DNA of 64,000 nt from assembly GCA_945882615.1 (NCBI GenBank), contig CAMCWK010000003.1:62001-126000 (forward strand). Reading direction: 5' to 3'. A program made the position numbers and the translations under genes. The notes under the pieces were generated by a model. That model was given only the letters and a program-made list of their open reading frames with translations. It did no database searches and was not told the origin of the DNA. The DNA comes from Rhizobium sp. Q54. Its GTDB lineage: Bacteria; Pseudomonadota; Alphaproteobacteria; Micropepsales; Micropepsaceae. Positions 44,039 to 55,020 of the stretch are shown piece by piece (position 1 is the stretch's first letter; each line of letters begins with the position of its first letter).

Positions 44039-44548
44039 TCAGGCGGCCGCGCGCGTGCGTTGCATCGCTTCGCCCACCATGGCCGCCAAGGTCTCTACCG
44101 CCGCCACTTCCCGCGGGCTGATCACCGGCTTGTCGCGCCAATAGGCGCCGATCGCCGCCACCGGCGCATCAAGGCCAACCGGCGCCATCACCAGGCTGCG
44201 CACAAAGGTCTTGCGGTAGACTTCGTGGGGAATGCGCGCATCAGCGAAAATGTCGGGAACCACGGCGGTCTGGCGGTTCATCATCGCCCAGCCCGAAATG
44301 CAGCTGGTCATCGGGAACCTCTGCCCCTTCCATAACGGGCCGATGGCGTCTTCCTCGACATAGTGACAGCGGTTGTCGTCGCGCAGCACGAAGGTGACCC
44401 CGTCGGCGGAAATCACGTTGCGCGCCGCGGACCGCACCACCTCGATAACCTGGTCCTGGCTGGTGGCCCCTGCCAGCCGGTCGCGCGCCGCGTCCAGCAG
44501 TTTCCAGCGGGGATCGTCCTTGGAATCAAAGGGTAACTGATAGGTCAT
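44039..44548 (-). CDS. Stand-alone GAF domain protein
   Basis: A 169-residue protein made almost wholly of one GAF domain (QDQVIEVVRSAARNVISADGVTFVLRDDNRC, then FPMTSCISGWAMMNRQTAVVPDIFADARI and FVRSLVMAPVG). The sequence is like the sensory domains found in front of alphaproteobacterial HWE-type kinases, but no kinase domain follows. It may bind a small ligand or be a remnant of a larger sensor. The open frame continues upstream to near the dnaG start; ATG 44548 or 44605 are possible starts, and 44548 is chosen because conservation begins there. Divergent from dnaG. Confidence 0.75.
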   Translation of the reverse strand: MTYQLPFDSKDDPRWKLLDAARDRLAGATSQDQVIEVVRSAARNVISADGVTFVLRDDNRCHYVEEDAIGPLWKGQRFPMTSCISGWAMMNRQTAVVPDIFADARIPHEVYRKTFVRSLVMAPVGLDAPVAAIGAYWRDKPVISPREVAAVETLAAMVGEAMQRTRAAA

Positions 44549-44684
44549 GCCCGGCCCCGACTCGCTCTCCCAGACTAAAATATCGCCGTTTTCCGAAAAA
44601 ATCATGCACAGGCGGCGGGGCTGCCGCGCGCCGGAAACCCGGTTTGACCCGCGCAAAACCGCGCTTTTGTGCCTAAACTGGGCC

Positions 44685-46514
44685 ATGCGCTATGGCGAAG
44701 GATTGCTGGAGGAAATCCGGCGGCGGACCGATCTGGTCGCGCTGGTGGGTCGCCGCGTCAAGCTGGTCCGCAAGGGCCGGGTGATGTGGGGCTGCTGCCC
44801 CTTCCATGCCGAAAAATCCCCAAGCTTCAAGGTCGAGAATGAGCGCCGGCTCTACAAATGTTTCGGCTGCGGCAAGGGCGGCGATGCTTTCAAATGGCTG
44901 ACCGAAACCGAAGGCCTGAGTTTTCCGGAGGCCGTGGAAAAACTGGCGGCGGAAGTCGGCGTCGAACTGCCCAAATGGTCGCCCGAGGACGAAGAGCGCG
45001 AGCAGAAGAAGAAGTCGCTTTATGACGTGGTCGAACTGGCGGCGAAATTCTACGAAGCCCAGCTGTTCGAACCGGCGGGCCGCGAAGCACGCGAGTATTT
45101 AAAAGGTCGCGGGTTGGACAGCGCAGCGGCCAAGCAGTTCCGCCTGGGCTATTCGCCCTCCGGCAACAACGCGCTGATCAGTCATCTCACGGCGCAGAAC
45201 GTCACCCAGGACGATATTATCGCCGCCGGCCTGGCGCGGCCCGCCGAAGACGGCAGGGCGATGCGCGACTTTTTCTACAACCGGCTGATGTTTCCCATCG
45301 GCGACGGACGCAGCCGCATTGTGGCGTTTGGCGCGCGCGCGCTGGAAGCCGATGCCAAGCCCAAATACATCAATACCGGCGAAACCTCGCTGTTTTCCAA
45401 GGGGTCCCAGCTTTACAATTTCGCGAACGCCCGCGCCGCCGCCATCAAGGCCGGCACCATCATCGTCGCCGAAGGCTATATGGATGTGATCGCACTGGCG
45501 CGCGCCGGCTTCACCCATGCCGTGGCGCCCCTGGGCACCGCGATGACCGAAGACCAGCTGCATCTGCTCTGGCGCACCGCGCCCGAACCGATCCTGGCTT
45601 TCGACGGTGACGCCGCCGGTTTGAAAGCGGCGCACCGGGCCGCCCATCTGGCGCTGCCGCATCTGAAGGCCGGTTACAGTCTGCGTTTCGTCTTCCTGCC
45701 CGATGGCGAAGACCCCGACAGTTTCATCGCCCATAACGGCGCCGGCGCCATGTCGGTGCAGCTGGAAACCGCTTTGCCTTTGTCCCAGCTTTTGTGGCGC
45801 ACCGAGACGGAAGGGCGGGACCTCTCCACCCCCGAGCGCCGCGCCGGGTTGGAGCACAATCTGAAAGAGATCGTGGACCGGATCACCGACTCCAAGGTGG
45901 CCGACTATTACCGCCGCGGGTTCGACCAGCTGGTGTTCGAGAATTTCAAAAAACGTGCACCTGCACCGGGCGGGGCCCGGGGACCTGCCCGCCAGGTCTT
46001 CCGCCCCGGCGGCAAGTTTCGGGGCGACTTCAAACCCCGCCCTCTACCGGGTTCCCCGGAGGCGGTATCCTCCAGCGTCCAGTCCAGCGCCCTGGTCCGG
46101 GCCGGGCAGGCCGGCCCCCGCCAGGCCAATGAAGCCGTTCGGGCGGCCAAAGAGACGGAACTTGGACGTCTTCTGGTTGAATCACCAGAAATCGCACTCG
46201 CGGAGGCTGAATCCCTGGCCGTTTTGGACCTCCAGGACCCTTCGCTTGACAGGCTGCGCCACGAACTTCTAAACCTCGCCGCCTCCGGCTCCAGCCTTGA
46301 AAAAGCTGGGGTTCAAGCCCATTTCACGCGTAAGGGAATGGCCGAACTGCTCGTGCGTTTTGCGGGTCATCCGGTCGAAGACCCTCTTGCCAGTTTTCAG
46401 CGTGCCGTCTCGGATTTGCGCGAGCTGGCGGGGCACCCGACCGATGCGCGGCGCCTGCTGGAACGCCGCAAGGCGCTTTCAGACCGGCCAAACGATGGGC
46501 GCGGCAACATTTAG
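44685..46514 (+). CDS. dnaG: DNA primase DnaG
   Basis: A 609-residue primase that makes RNA primers for replication. The N-terminal CHC2 zinc site is CCPFHAEKSPSF with CFGCGKGGDAF. The TOPRIM domain has VAEGYMDVIALARAG and LAFDGDAAGLKAA. A Pro/Gly/Arg-rich linker (about 430-480) leads to the helicase-binding C-terminal domain. ATG 44685 is taken because RYGEGLLEEIRRRTDLVALV is the usual N-terminus. rpoD begins 12 bp after its stop, the conserved macromolecular-synthesis order. Confidence 0.95.
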   Translation: MRYGEGLLEEIRRRTDLVALVGRRVKLVRKGRVMWGCCPFHAEKSPSFKVENERRLYKCFGCGKGGDAFKWLTETEGLSFPEAVEKLAAEVGVELPKWSPEDEEREQKKKSLYDVVELAAKFYEAQLFEPAGREAREYLKGRGLDSAAAKQFRLGYSPSGNNALISHLTAQNVTQDDIIAAGLARPAEDGRAMRDFFYNRLMFPIGDGRSRIVAFGARALEADAKPKYINTGETSLFSKGSQLYNFANARAAAIKAGTIIVAEGYMDVIALARAGFTHAVAPLGTAMTEDQLHLLWRTAPEPILAFDGDAAGLKAAHRAAHLALPHLKAGYSLRFVFLPDGEDPDSFIAHNGAGAMSVQLETALPLSQLLWRTETEGRDLSTPERRAGLEHNLKEIVDRITDSKVADYYRRGFDQLVFENFKKRAPAPGGARGPARQVFRPGGKFRGDFKPRPLPGSPEAVSSSVQSSALVRAGQAGPRQANEAVRAAKETELGRLLVESPEIALAEAESLAVLDLQDPSLDRLRHELLNLAASGSSLEKAGVQAHFTRKGMAELLVRFAGHPVEDPLASFQRAVSDLRELAGHPTDARRLLERRKALSDRPNDGRGNI

Positions 46515-46526
46515 GGTAGTTCAAGC

Positions 46527-48913
<2,387 letters not shown>

Positions 48914-48914
<1 letters not shown>

Positions 48915-49288
48915 TGCAACTCACGCTGCTCAAAGGCAAGATTCACCGCGCCACGGTGACCCAGTGCGACCTTCACTATGAAGGCTCCATCAGCGTGGAC
49001 AGCGCGCTCCTGGAACGCGCCGGCATCTTAGCCCACGAGCAGGTGGATGTGCTGAACATCAACAATGGCAACCGCTTTACCACCTATGCCATCCCTGCGC
49101 CGTCCGGCTCGGGCGTGATCGGCATCAATGGCGCCGCCGCCCGCCTCGCCCAGAAGGATGATCTGGTGATCATCATCGCCTATGCCCGCATGGAAGAGGC
49201 CGAGGCCAAGAGCTGGCAGCCTCGTATCGTGCTGGTGGACAGCGCCAATCGCCCGATGGCACCCAATCTTCGTATCCTGGAAACCTGA
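48914..49288 (+). CDS. panD: Aspartate 1-decarboxylase proenzyme PanD
   Basis: A 124-residue proenzyme that makes beta-alanine for pantothenate and CoA. The self-cleavage site Gly24-Ser25 in [10 protein letters not shown] is exactly where E. coli PanD cleaves, and Lys9 (LKGKIHR), Tyr58-region (RFTTYAI) and the INGAAARLA motif match. Its ATG shares a base with the rpoD stop, so it is translationally coupled to the sigma factor, which is an unusual partner. No panB or panC nearby. Confidence 0.95.
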
Positions 49289-49303
49289 GAGAAACCGTAA
49301 CGT

Positions 49304-49696
49304 ATGGCCGGCTTTAAAGAGACCAAGTTCAACGATCGCATGGATACGGCCGCCAAGGCGCGCGCCGAAATGCTGGCCAAGGCCAAGGTCCGGGCCGAAG
49401 CCGCCAAGGTCAATTTCGAATCCAAGACCGAAGAACGCAAGAAGATCGCCGCCGCGCGCGAGGACCGCGCCGCCAAGCGCGCCGAGGAAAAGCGCCTGGC
49501 CGCCATCGAGGCCGAAAAGCGCCGCAAGGAAGAAGAAGAACGCCGCAAGCAGGCCGAGATAGACGCCAAGGCCCAGGCCGAGCGCGAGCATGTCGAGCGC
49601 GTCGCCGCCATGGAAGCGCTGGAACTTGAGCAGAAGGCCAAGCGCGATGCGCGTTATGCCGCCCGCAAGGCCCAGAAAAAGAAGGGCGGCCGGTAA
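49304..49696 (+). CDS. DUF6481-type charged coiled-coil protein
   Basis: A 130-residue, very Lys/Glu/Ala-rich protein (AGFKETKFNDRMDTAAKARAEML, RKKIAAAREDRAAKRAEEK) predicted as one long helix. It fits DUF6481, short highly charged alphaproteobacterial proteins of unknown function. GAGAGAAA is upstream of the ATG. It is third after rpoD and panD, and a Rho-independent terminator follows. Confidence 0.72.
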   Translation: MAGFKETKFNDRMDTAAKARAEMLAKAKVRAEAAKVNFESKTEERKKIAAAREDRAAKRAEEKRLAAIEAEKRRKEEEERRKQAEIDAKAQAEREHVERVAAMEALELEQKAKRDARYAARKAQKKKGGR

Positions 49697-49703
49697 GGCC
49701 TCT

Positions 49704-49727
49704 CGCGCAAAGTTCCCGCGCGTTTTT
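49704..49727 (+). terminator. Rho-independent terminator ending the dnaG-rpoD-panD-DUF6481 run
   Basis: CGCGC (49704-49708) pairs with GCGCG (49718-49722), followed directly by TTTTT at 49723-49727. The stem is short, but the T-run is well placed. Confidence 0.65.
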
Positions 49728-49861
49728 CTGTTCCACTCAGCACCGGACCTGTTCTAGGCTTTTGAACCGGTTGAGCTTTGCTCCCTTTTTAACGCCGTCG
49801 CGCGAGGTTCCCCGCCTCGCCCCGGTTCGATAATTGTTCAAACACGAAAGGACGAGGTCGC

Positions 49862-50077
49862 ATGGCGATCGGAGAAGACAAGGTTTTCAAATATCCGGCG
49901 GAGGACGAGTGCCTGGTGCGCCGTCTGGGTTCCGGCGTGATGGCGGCCTGGCCGCATCTGCCGCCCGAAGCGCGGGAGAAAATCCTCAGCGAAGCCAAGC
50001 TGGCCTGGGACCGGGAGCATTTCGTCTCCAAGCTGCCCGACAAGCTGGCCGCCATCATCAAGCGGCGGCAGAGCTAG
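49862..50077 (+). CDS. Small hypothetical protein (71 residues)
   Basis: ATG at 49862 follows AGGACGAGG. The product (VFKYPAEDECLVRRLGSGVMAAWPHLPPEAREKILSEAKLAW, split here into helices) looks like a small folded helical protein, and the codon pattern is like that of neighbouring genes. I do not recognise a family. It stands alone downstream of the terminator and is convergent with the MAPEG gene. Confidence 0.65.
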   Translation: MAIGEDKVFKYPAEDECLVRRLGSGVMAAWPHLPPEAREKILSEAKLAWDREHFVSKLPDKLAAIIKRRQS

Positions 50078-50099
50078 GCCCCCGCTTCGCGCGAAGCGG

Positions 50100-50507
50100 C
50101 TAAGCCAACAGCGACAACAAGATCAGCACAATGCCCAGCAGCGACACCGTCCAGATCGCGCTGCGCAGGCCCGGGATGCCGGCGGCATAGACCGGCACAT
50201 AAAACAGGCGCGCCCAGAAATACAGATGCGCCCCCCAGGCGCTGAGTTCGCTTTCCCTGGCCAGGGCGGTGACCAGCAGCACGGCGACGACGAAGAAGCC
50301 GAAGGTCTCCTGGAAATTGGCGAAGGCGCGCTGCAGGCGCCCGGTCAGCACCGACACCGGCGCGCCCTCGCTGTCTCGCGGCGACAGGTTATGGGCGACG
50401 CCCTTGTCGCGGGTGGACAGGGCGGCGGCGATCAAGAGCTGCGCCAGCCCGAGAATAACGCTCCAGAAGAGCAGCTGAAGTTCGATCGAACCGCTGAAAA
50501 CTTCCAT
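50100..50507 (-). CDS. MAPEG family membrane protein
   Basis: A 135-residue protein with four transmembrane helices. The family pattern is visible: FWSVILGLAQLLIAAAL, GRLQRAFANFQETFGFFVVAVLL and YFWARLFYVPVYAAGIPGLRSAIWTVSL. MAPEG proteins include microsomal glutathione transferases and related enzymes. The bacterial role is mostly unknown. ATG 50507 is favoured over the GTG just before it by the GGGAG six bases upstream. Confidence 0.85.
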   Translation of the reverse strand: MEVFSGSIELQLLFWSVILGLAQLLIAAALSTRDKGVAHNLSPRDSEGAPVSVLTGRLQRAFANFQETFGFFVVAVLLVTALARESELSAWGAHLYFWARLFYVPVYAAGIPGLRSAIWTVSLLGIVLILLSLLA

Positions 50508-50562
50508 CACGATCTCCCTCTTGGAATGGCGCGATCATAGCGCCAAAACACTCCAGCGAAAA

Positions 50563-51159
50563 TCAGCCCATTCGATAGTTGAAACTCACCGAAATGCGTC
50601 GGCCCCGCGCCGCATTGGGCTCGACGCCATGGCGCAGCCAGCTTTCCCATAACAGCAACATGCCGGGCTTGGGCGTGACATCGACGAAGCTGCGATTCTC
50701 GGGCCGGGCATTCTTCTTTTTGGGCGGCGCGGCCATCAGCATGGGCAGGCGCGGGTCCTCGAAGCGGATGGCGCCGGATCTGGGCGGCACCGTCACATAA
50801 TAGGTGCCACTGATCACCGAATGGGGATGGATGTGCGGGGCATGGATGGCGCCCTTTTCCATCACATTGATCCAGAGACTGTCGAGGCGGAGCTTGCGCT
50901 CGCCCAGATCGAACTGCAGCTCGCGGGCGAAGGCACCGACCTGTTTTGCGATAGCCTTTTCGAGGGTCGCAAACACGCTGGCGCGGGTGGGAAGGTCGTT
51001 CAGCGAGGCGTAAGAGGTGTAACCGCCATAGCCGTGCTCCCTGGCCCAGCGCTGGCCCGCGCGGTCCTCGGCGGCGATGCCCAGACAGGTCTTTTCCAGC
51101 TCCTGTGCCACGCTGATACGGCCCCGGTGCAGTCTGGTCACGAAAAGCGCGTCGGACAT
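50563..51159 (-). CDS. TIGR02466-type 2OG-Fe(II) oxygenase family protein
   Basis: A 198-residue protein. The HAPHIHPHSVISGTYYV segment supplies the first iron ligands of a double-stranded beta-helix oxygenase, and LLLWESWLRHGVEPN with RRISVSFNYRMG supplies the distal His and the 2-oxoglutarate-binding Arg. The pattern matches the TIGR02466 family, putative 2-oxoglutarate-dependent oxygenases of unknown substrate. ATG 51159 follows GGGGAAA. Divergent from a small lipoprotein gene. Confidence 0.82.
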   Translation of the reverse strand: MSDALFVTRLHRGRISVAQELEKTCLGIAAEDRAGQRWAREHGYGGYTSYASLNDLPTRASVFATLEKAIAKQVGAFARELQFDLGERKLRLDSLWINVMEKGAIHAPHIHPHSVISGTYYVTVPPRSGAIRFEDPRLPMLMAAPPKKKNARPENRSFVDVTPKPGMLLLWESWLRHGVEPNAARGRRISVSFNYRMG

Positions 51160-51233
51160 GGTTTCCCCGTTAGGGCTTATTTGAGTCTTGGACGCTAAGC
51201 TGGCGTCAAATAACAAGGCAAGTGGGGCACGTC

Positions 51234-51446
51234 ATGGATTCCGAAATTCCCGTTCCGGTCACCGCCGCGGTCTTTGCCGTGCTGGCCGTCCTGTTGTCGG
51301 GCTGCATGGCCTATGATGCCGTCTCGACCGTGGCCAGCGTTGGCGGCTCTGTGGTGCGCACCGGCGTCTCGGCGGTTTCGACCACCGGCGACATCGTCAC
51401 ATCGCCGTTCGACAGTGACGAGTCCGAAAAATCTGACCGAGACTAA
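51234..51446 (+). CDS. Small lipoprotein of unknown function
   Basis: About 70 residues. A hydrophobic segment ends in the lipobox LLSGC, so the mature form is about 48 residues (MAYDAVSTVASVGGSVVRTG, then an acidic tail SDESEKSDRD). ATG 51234 or an in-frame GTG at 51222 could be the start. Resembles the many small alphaproteobacterial lipoproteins without assigned role. Followed by family-B repeat copy 3. Confidence 0.65.
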   Translation: MDSEIPVPVTAAVFAVLAVLLSGCMAYDAVSTVASVGGSVVRTGVSAVSTTGDIVTSPFDSDESEKSDRD

Positions 51447-51455
51447 TTTGTCCGC

Positions 51456-51518
51456 CTCACCCTTCGACAAGCTCAGGGTGAGGACTGTACAAAATCCTCA
51501 TGCTCGTCGAAGCATGAA
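51456..51518. repeat. Intergenic palindromic repeat, family B, copy 3
   Basis: CTCACCCTTCGACAAGCTCA with GGGTGAGG forms the first hairpin, and CTCATGCTCGTCGAAGCATG the second, slightly degenerate one. Same design as 38809-38880. Confidence 0.82.
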
Positions 51519-51530
51519 GCCGCGGGCTCC

Positions 51531-52295
51531 CTAGAAGTTATTCTTCCGTTCGCGGATTTCGTGAAACACCGTGACGGTGTCCTCCTTCTCCATGCCCAGG
51601 CTTTTGCGGATTTCCGGCGAGTCCGGCCTGAGGAACGGGTTGGTCTGCTTTTCCAGCCCTAGCGTCGCAGGCACTGTCGGTTTTCCGGCCGCGCGCAAGG
51701 CGTTGACCTCCTCCATGCGCGCCTTCAGCGCCTGGTTGCCGGGCTCGATACTGAGGGCGAAGCGGCCATTGCTCTGGGTATATTCATGGCCGCACCAGAT
51801 TTTGGTGTCGTCCGGCAGTTTCATCAGTTTGGACAGGCTCTGCCACATCATCGCCGCATCGCCTTCGAACAGCCGCCCGCAGCCCAGGGTGAACAGCGTG
51901 TCGCCGGTAAAGGCATGGCCGTCGATCACAAAGGTGATGGCGCCCCTGGTATGGGCCGGCACTTCCAGCACCTTTACCTTATGGCCGCCCAATTCCCAGT
52001 CCGAACCTTCCTCCACCCCGCTGTCGATACCGGGAATGCGGGCCGCGTCCTTGCCGGGCCCGACCACCACCGCGCCGGTTTCCGCTTTCAACGCCAGATT
52101 GCCGCCGGTGTGGTCCAGGTGATGATGGGTGTTGAGAATATGGGTCAGCTTCCAGCCGCGCCGCGCCAGCGCCGCCCGTACCGGCTCGGGCTCCGACGGG
52201 TCCACCACCGCGCACACATCACCGGTCTTCACCAGATAGGCGTAATTGTCGGACAGGCAGGGGACAATTTCGATTTCAATCGGATCGGAAGGCAT
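51531..52295 (-). CDS. gloB: Hydroxyacylglutathione hydrolase (glyoxalase II)
   Basis: A 254-residue metallo-beta-lactamase-fold enzyme hydrolysing S-lactoylglutathione to lactate and glutathione, the second step of methylglyoxal detoxification. The binuclear metal site is THHHLDH (His57, His59, Asp61, His62). Other ligands lie in VPAHTRGA, FTGDTLF and IWCGHEYTQSN, and the C-terminal substrate-binding helices (ETNPFLR-like KQTNPFLRPD) are present. ATG 52295 follows AGGAG. Divergent from a methyltransferase gene, a pairing common in alphaproteobacteria. Confidence 0.94.
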   Translation of the reverse strand: MPSDPIEIEIVPCLSDNYAYLVKTGDVCAVVDPSEPEPVRAALARRGWKLTHILNTHHHLDHTGGNLALKAETGAVVVGPGKDAARIPGIDSGVEEGSDWELGGHKVKVLEVPAHTRGAITFVIDGHAFTGDTLFTLGCGRLFEGDAAMMWQSLSKLMKLPDDTKIWCGHEYTQSNGRFALSIEPGNQALKARMEEVNALRAAGKPTVPATLGLEKQTNPFLRPDSPEIRKSLGMEKEDTVTVFHEIRERKNNF

Positions 52296-52370
52296 GGCGG
52301 CTCCTTGGGCCGCGAAGACTAGCAGAGACGCGTCTATGAACAACCGCCGGGAAAGGGTTTAATCCGCGCC

Positions 52371-53099
52371 ATGCCGCAGGATGTGCGCGAACTGACCAAT
52401 TTCTACCATGCCCGGCTGGGCCAGCTGGCGCGGCGCATCATCGCGCGCCGGATCAAGAATTTCTGGCCCGAGATGCGGGGCCGCCGCATGCTGGGCTATG
52501 GCTTCGCGGTTCCCTATCTGGCGGCGTATCCCGATGCCGAACGCGCCATCGCCGCCATGCCGTCGCATCTGGGCGTCATCAGCTGGCCGCACGGCAAGAA
52601 TGCTGCCGTGCTGTGCGAGGAAGACTGCCTGCCCTTTCCCGATGTGTTTTTCGACCGCATCCTGATCGTGCATGGATTGGAGGGCGCGGAGAGCCTGCGG
52701 CCATTGCTGCGCCAACTGTGGCGGGTGCTGGCGCCGGAGGGGCGCATTCTCTTGATCGCGCCCAACCGCGCCAGCCTGTGGGCGCAGGTGGATAGCTCGC
52801 CCTTCGGCCATGGGCGTCCCTTCTCGAAAATGGAACTGGACGGAATTCTGAAAGGCGCGCTGTTTCATCCTTCGCGCTGGGAGCGCGCGCTGTATGCCCC
52901 GCCGCTCACCACCATCACCCGCAGCGGCGCCGGCTGGGAGCGCGTCGGTGCGCGGCTGTTTCCCGGCCTCGGCGGGGTGCATATGGTGGAGGCGACCAAG
53001 TCGCTCTATGCCGCCGCCACGCCGGGCGGGCTGGCCCAGACCGCCAAGGCCGAACTGAAAGCGGCTTCCGATTTCAGCTTTTCTTCAAAAGAAAAATAG
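52371..53099 (+). CDS. Class I SAM-dependent methyltransferase
   Basis: A 242-residue protein of the Methyltransf_11 type. The glycine-rich SAM loop is modified (MLGYGFAVPYL), followed by EDCLPFPDVFFDRILIVHGLE and LWRVLAPEGRILLIAPNRASLW, which fix the family. The methyl acceptor is unknown. Proteins of this kind are regularly encoded beside gloB. Its last 26 bp overlap metW, which runs the other way. Confidence 0.85.
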   Translation: MPQDVRELTNFYHARLGQLARRIIARRIKNFWPEMRGRRMLGYGFAVPYLAAYPDAERAIAAMPSHLGVISWPHGKNAAVLCEEDCLPFPDVFFDRILIVHGLEGAESLRPLLRQLWRVLAPEGRILLIAPNRASLWAQVDSSPFGHGRPFSKMELDGILKGALFHPSRWERALYAPPLTTITRSGAGWERVGARLFPGLGGVHMVEATKSLYAAATPGGLAQTAKAELKAASDFSFSSKEK

Positions 53100-53703
53100 C
53101 GCCCTGGGCGAAAACGTTGGGGCCCATGTAATTGTCGGTCAGCTTGGCCGGGCTGATGCGGCTGGTGGTGCCGCCCGGATTGAGGGCATGGGCCTCGACA
53201 ATTGACGCACCGCATTCGCGCGTCAGGTCGACGAAATCGGCCAGGGTGCACAGATGGATGTTGGGTGTTTCCGACCAGGAGTAATCCAGCGCCGAGGTGC
53301 GCGGCATCCGTCCGCCGGTCAGAAGCGACAGCCGCACCTTCCAATAGCCGAAATTGGGCAGCGACACGGCGGTGCGCCGGCCGATGCGCAGCAAATGGTT
53401 CAGAACCGCGCGGGGCTTTTCCGTCGCCTGGATGGTCTGGGACAGGATTACCGCATCGAACACCTGCGCCGGATAGTCCACCAGATCGCTGTCGGCGTCG
53501 CCTTGCACCACGGCCAGGCCGCGCGCCACGCAGGCATTCACATTGGCCTGGGAAATCTCGATGCCGCGCCCGTCGACATTCTTGGTGCGCACCAGATGCT
53601 CCAGCAGCGCGCCGTCGCCGCAGCCGACATCCAGCACCCGTGCACCGGGACGGATCATGTCGGCAATGGCGGCCAGATCGGGACGCAGACCGGAAGCGCT
53701 CAT
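53074..53703 (-). CDS. metW: Methionine biosynthesis protein MetW
   Basis: A 209-residue methyltransferase-fold protein ([51 protein letters not shown]). MetW partners MetX and is required for efficient homoserine acetylation in several proteobacteria; its exact chemistry is debated. Its start overlaps the metX stop by 4 bp, so the pair is translationally coupled. Confidence 0.93.
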   Translation of the reverse strand: MSASGLRPDLAAIADMIRPGARVLDVGCGDGALLEHLVRTKNVDGRGIEISQANVNACVARGLAVVQGDADSDLVDYPAQVFDAVILSQTIQATEKPRAVLNHLLRIGRRTAVSLPNFGYWKVRLSLLTGGRMPRTSALDYSWSETPNIHLCTLADFVDLTRECGASIVEAHALNPGGTTSRISPAKLTDNYMGPNVFAQGAIFLLKKS

Positions 53704-54857
53704 ATCAGATCGCTCGCCGCGTGATTGAGGAAGCCGCGCACGGTGGCGAACATTTCGGGTTCGTCCAGCAGGAAGGCGTCATGGCCCTTGTCGCTGCTTA
53801 TTTCGACAAAGCTGACCTGCGCCGCCACGGCGTTCAGGGCATGGGCGATGCGCTTGTTCTCAAACGGCGGGAACAGCCAGTCACTGCTGAATGACACGAT
53901 GCAGAAGCGCGCGGCATTGACGCGGAAGACTTCCGACAACAGCCCGCCATGTTCCTCGGCCAGGTCAAAATAGTCCATGGCGCGGGTGATGTAGAGATAG
54001 GAGTTGGCGTCGAAGCGGTCGACAAAGCTGGCGCCCTGGTGATGCAGATAGGATTCGATCTGGAAATCGGGCGTGAACTGGAATGACTTGGCGTCGCGGT
54101 TCTGCAGGTTGCGGCCGAATTTGTTCTGCAACGCCATTTCCGAAACGTAAGTAATGTGCGCCGCCATGCGCGCCACCGCCAGACCCTTGGCGGGGCGGGT
54201 GCCGTGCAGCTGATACTCGCCGCCCCTCCAGTCGGGATCGGCCATGATCGCCTGGCGTCCCACTTCATGGAAGGCGATATTCTGCGCCGAATGGCGCGCG
54301 GCGCAGGCAATCGGCACCACGGCGCGCAGGCTTTCGGGATAGGACGCCGCCCATTGCAGCGCCTGCATCCCGCCCATCGAGCCGCCCACCACCGCCAGCA
54401 GTTTTTCGATTCCCAGATGATCGACCAGGCGCTTTTGCGCCCGCACCATGTCGCGGATGGTGACCAGCGGAAAATTCAACCCGAAAGGCTGGCCGGTGGC
54501 GGGATCGGTTTCCGCCGGGCCGGTCGAACCCATGCAGCCGCCAATGACATTGGCGCAGATCACGAAGAAGCGGTCGGTATCGATCGGCTTGCCGGGACCG
54601 ACCATGGTGGTCCACCAGCCCGGCTTGCCGGTGATGGGATGATCGGACGCCACGAACTGGTCGCCGGTCAGGGCATGGCAGATCAGGACCGCGTTGCTCT
54701 TGTCGGCGTTCAGCGCGCCATAGGTCATATAGGCGACCGTGAAGGGCGCGAGGCTGCGGCCGCAATCCAGCGGCAAGGGCGTGTCGAAGGTGACCGCCTT
54801 GCCGACATTGGCCGCGGGGGCCTTCACCGGACGCAGGAAGCGGGGAGCCTCGGTCAT
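53700..54857 (-). CDS. metX: Homoserine O-acetyltransferase MetX
   Basis: A 385-residue alpha/beta-hydrolase that acylates homoserine in the first committed step of methionine synthesis. The nucleophile elbow [12 protein letters not shown], the Asp in [10 protein letters not shown] and the His in DKGHDAFL form the triad. [14 protein letters not shown] and [12 protein letters not shown] are family motifs. The acyl donor could be acetyl- or succinyl-CoA. ATG 54857 is chosen because the upstream extension is not conserved-looking. The 163-bp region to hisC holds a hairpin, but I could not match it to a SAM riboswitch. Confidence 0.94.
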   Translation of the reverse strand: MTEAPRFLRPVKAPAANVGKAVTFDTPLPLDCGRSLAPFTVAYMTYGALNADKSNAVLICHALTGDQFVASDHPITGKPGWWTTMVGPGKPIDTDRFFVICANVIGGCMGSTGPAETDPATGQPFGLNFPLVTIRDMVRAQKRLVDHLGIEKLLAVVGGSMGGMQALQWAASYPESLRAVVPIACAARHSAQNIAFHEVGRQAIMADPDWRGGEYQLHGTRPAKGLAVARMAAHITYVSEMALQNKFGRNLQNRDAKSFQFTPDFQIESYLHHQGASFVDRFDANSYLYITRAMDYFDLAEEHGGLLSEVFRVNAARFCIVSFSSDWLFPPFENKRIAHALNAVAAQVSFVEISSDKGHDAFLLDEPEMFATVRGFLNHAASDLI

Positions 54858-54972
54858 TGCCTCATCCAAGTAGGGAAACGGTAGGTAAGGGACGGGGGCC
54901 AGCCAGTCAACGAATGCCAGCCCTGCTTTGCTTTTGTGACCGCCCGGCACTATCAATACGGCCCTTTTTGAT

Positions 54973-54999
54973 GGGCGGTCCGGCTTTCGCCTAACGCCC
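54973..54999. other. Nested hairpin in the metX-hisC divergent region
   Basis: GGGCG (54973-54977) pairs with CGCCC (54995-54999) around an inner GGC-TTTC-GCC hairpin. On the minus strand it forms a GAAA tetraloop in the metX leader. On the plus strand it is followed by TTTTGAGCC. It may be a leader structure or weak terminator. Confidence 0.4.
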
Positions 55000-55020
55000 T
55001 TTTGAGCCTTGTTTTACACG

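Noticed and set aside
54858-55020. SAM-II riboswitch upstream of metX
   Set aside because: A hairpin is present, but the pseudoknot consensus could not be recognised; kept only as a structural observation.
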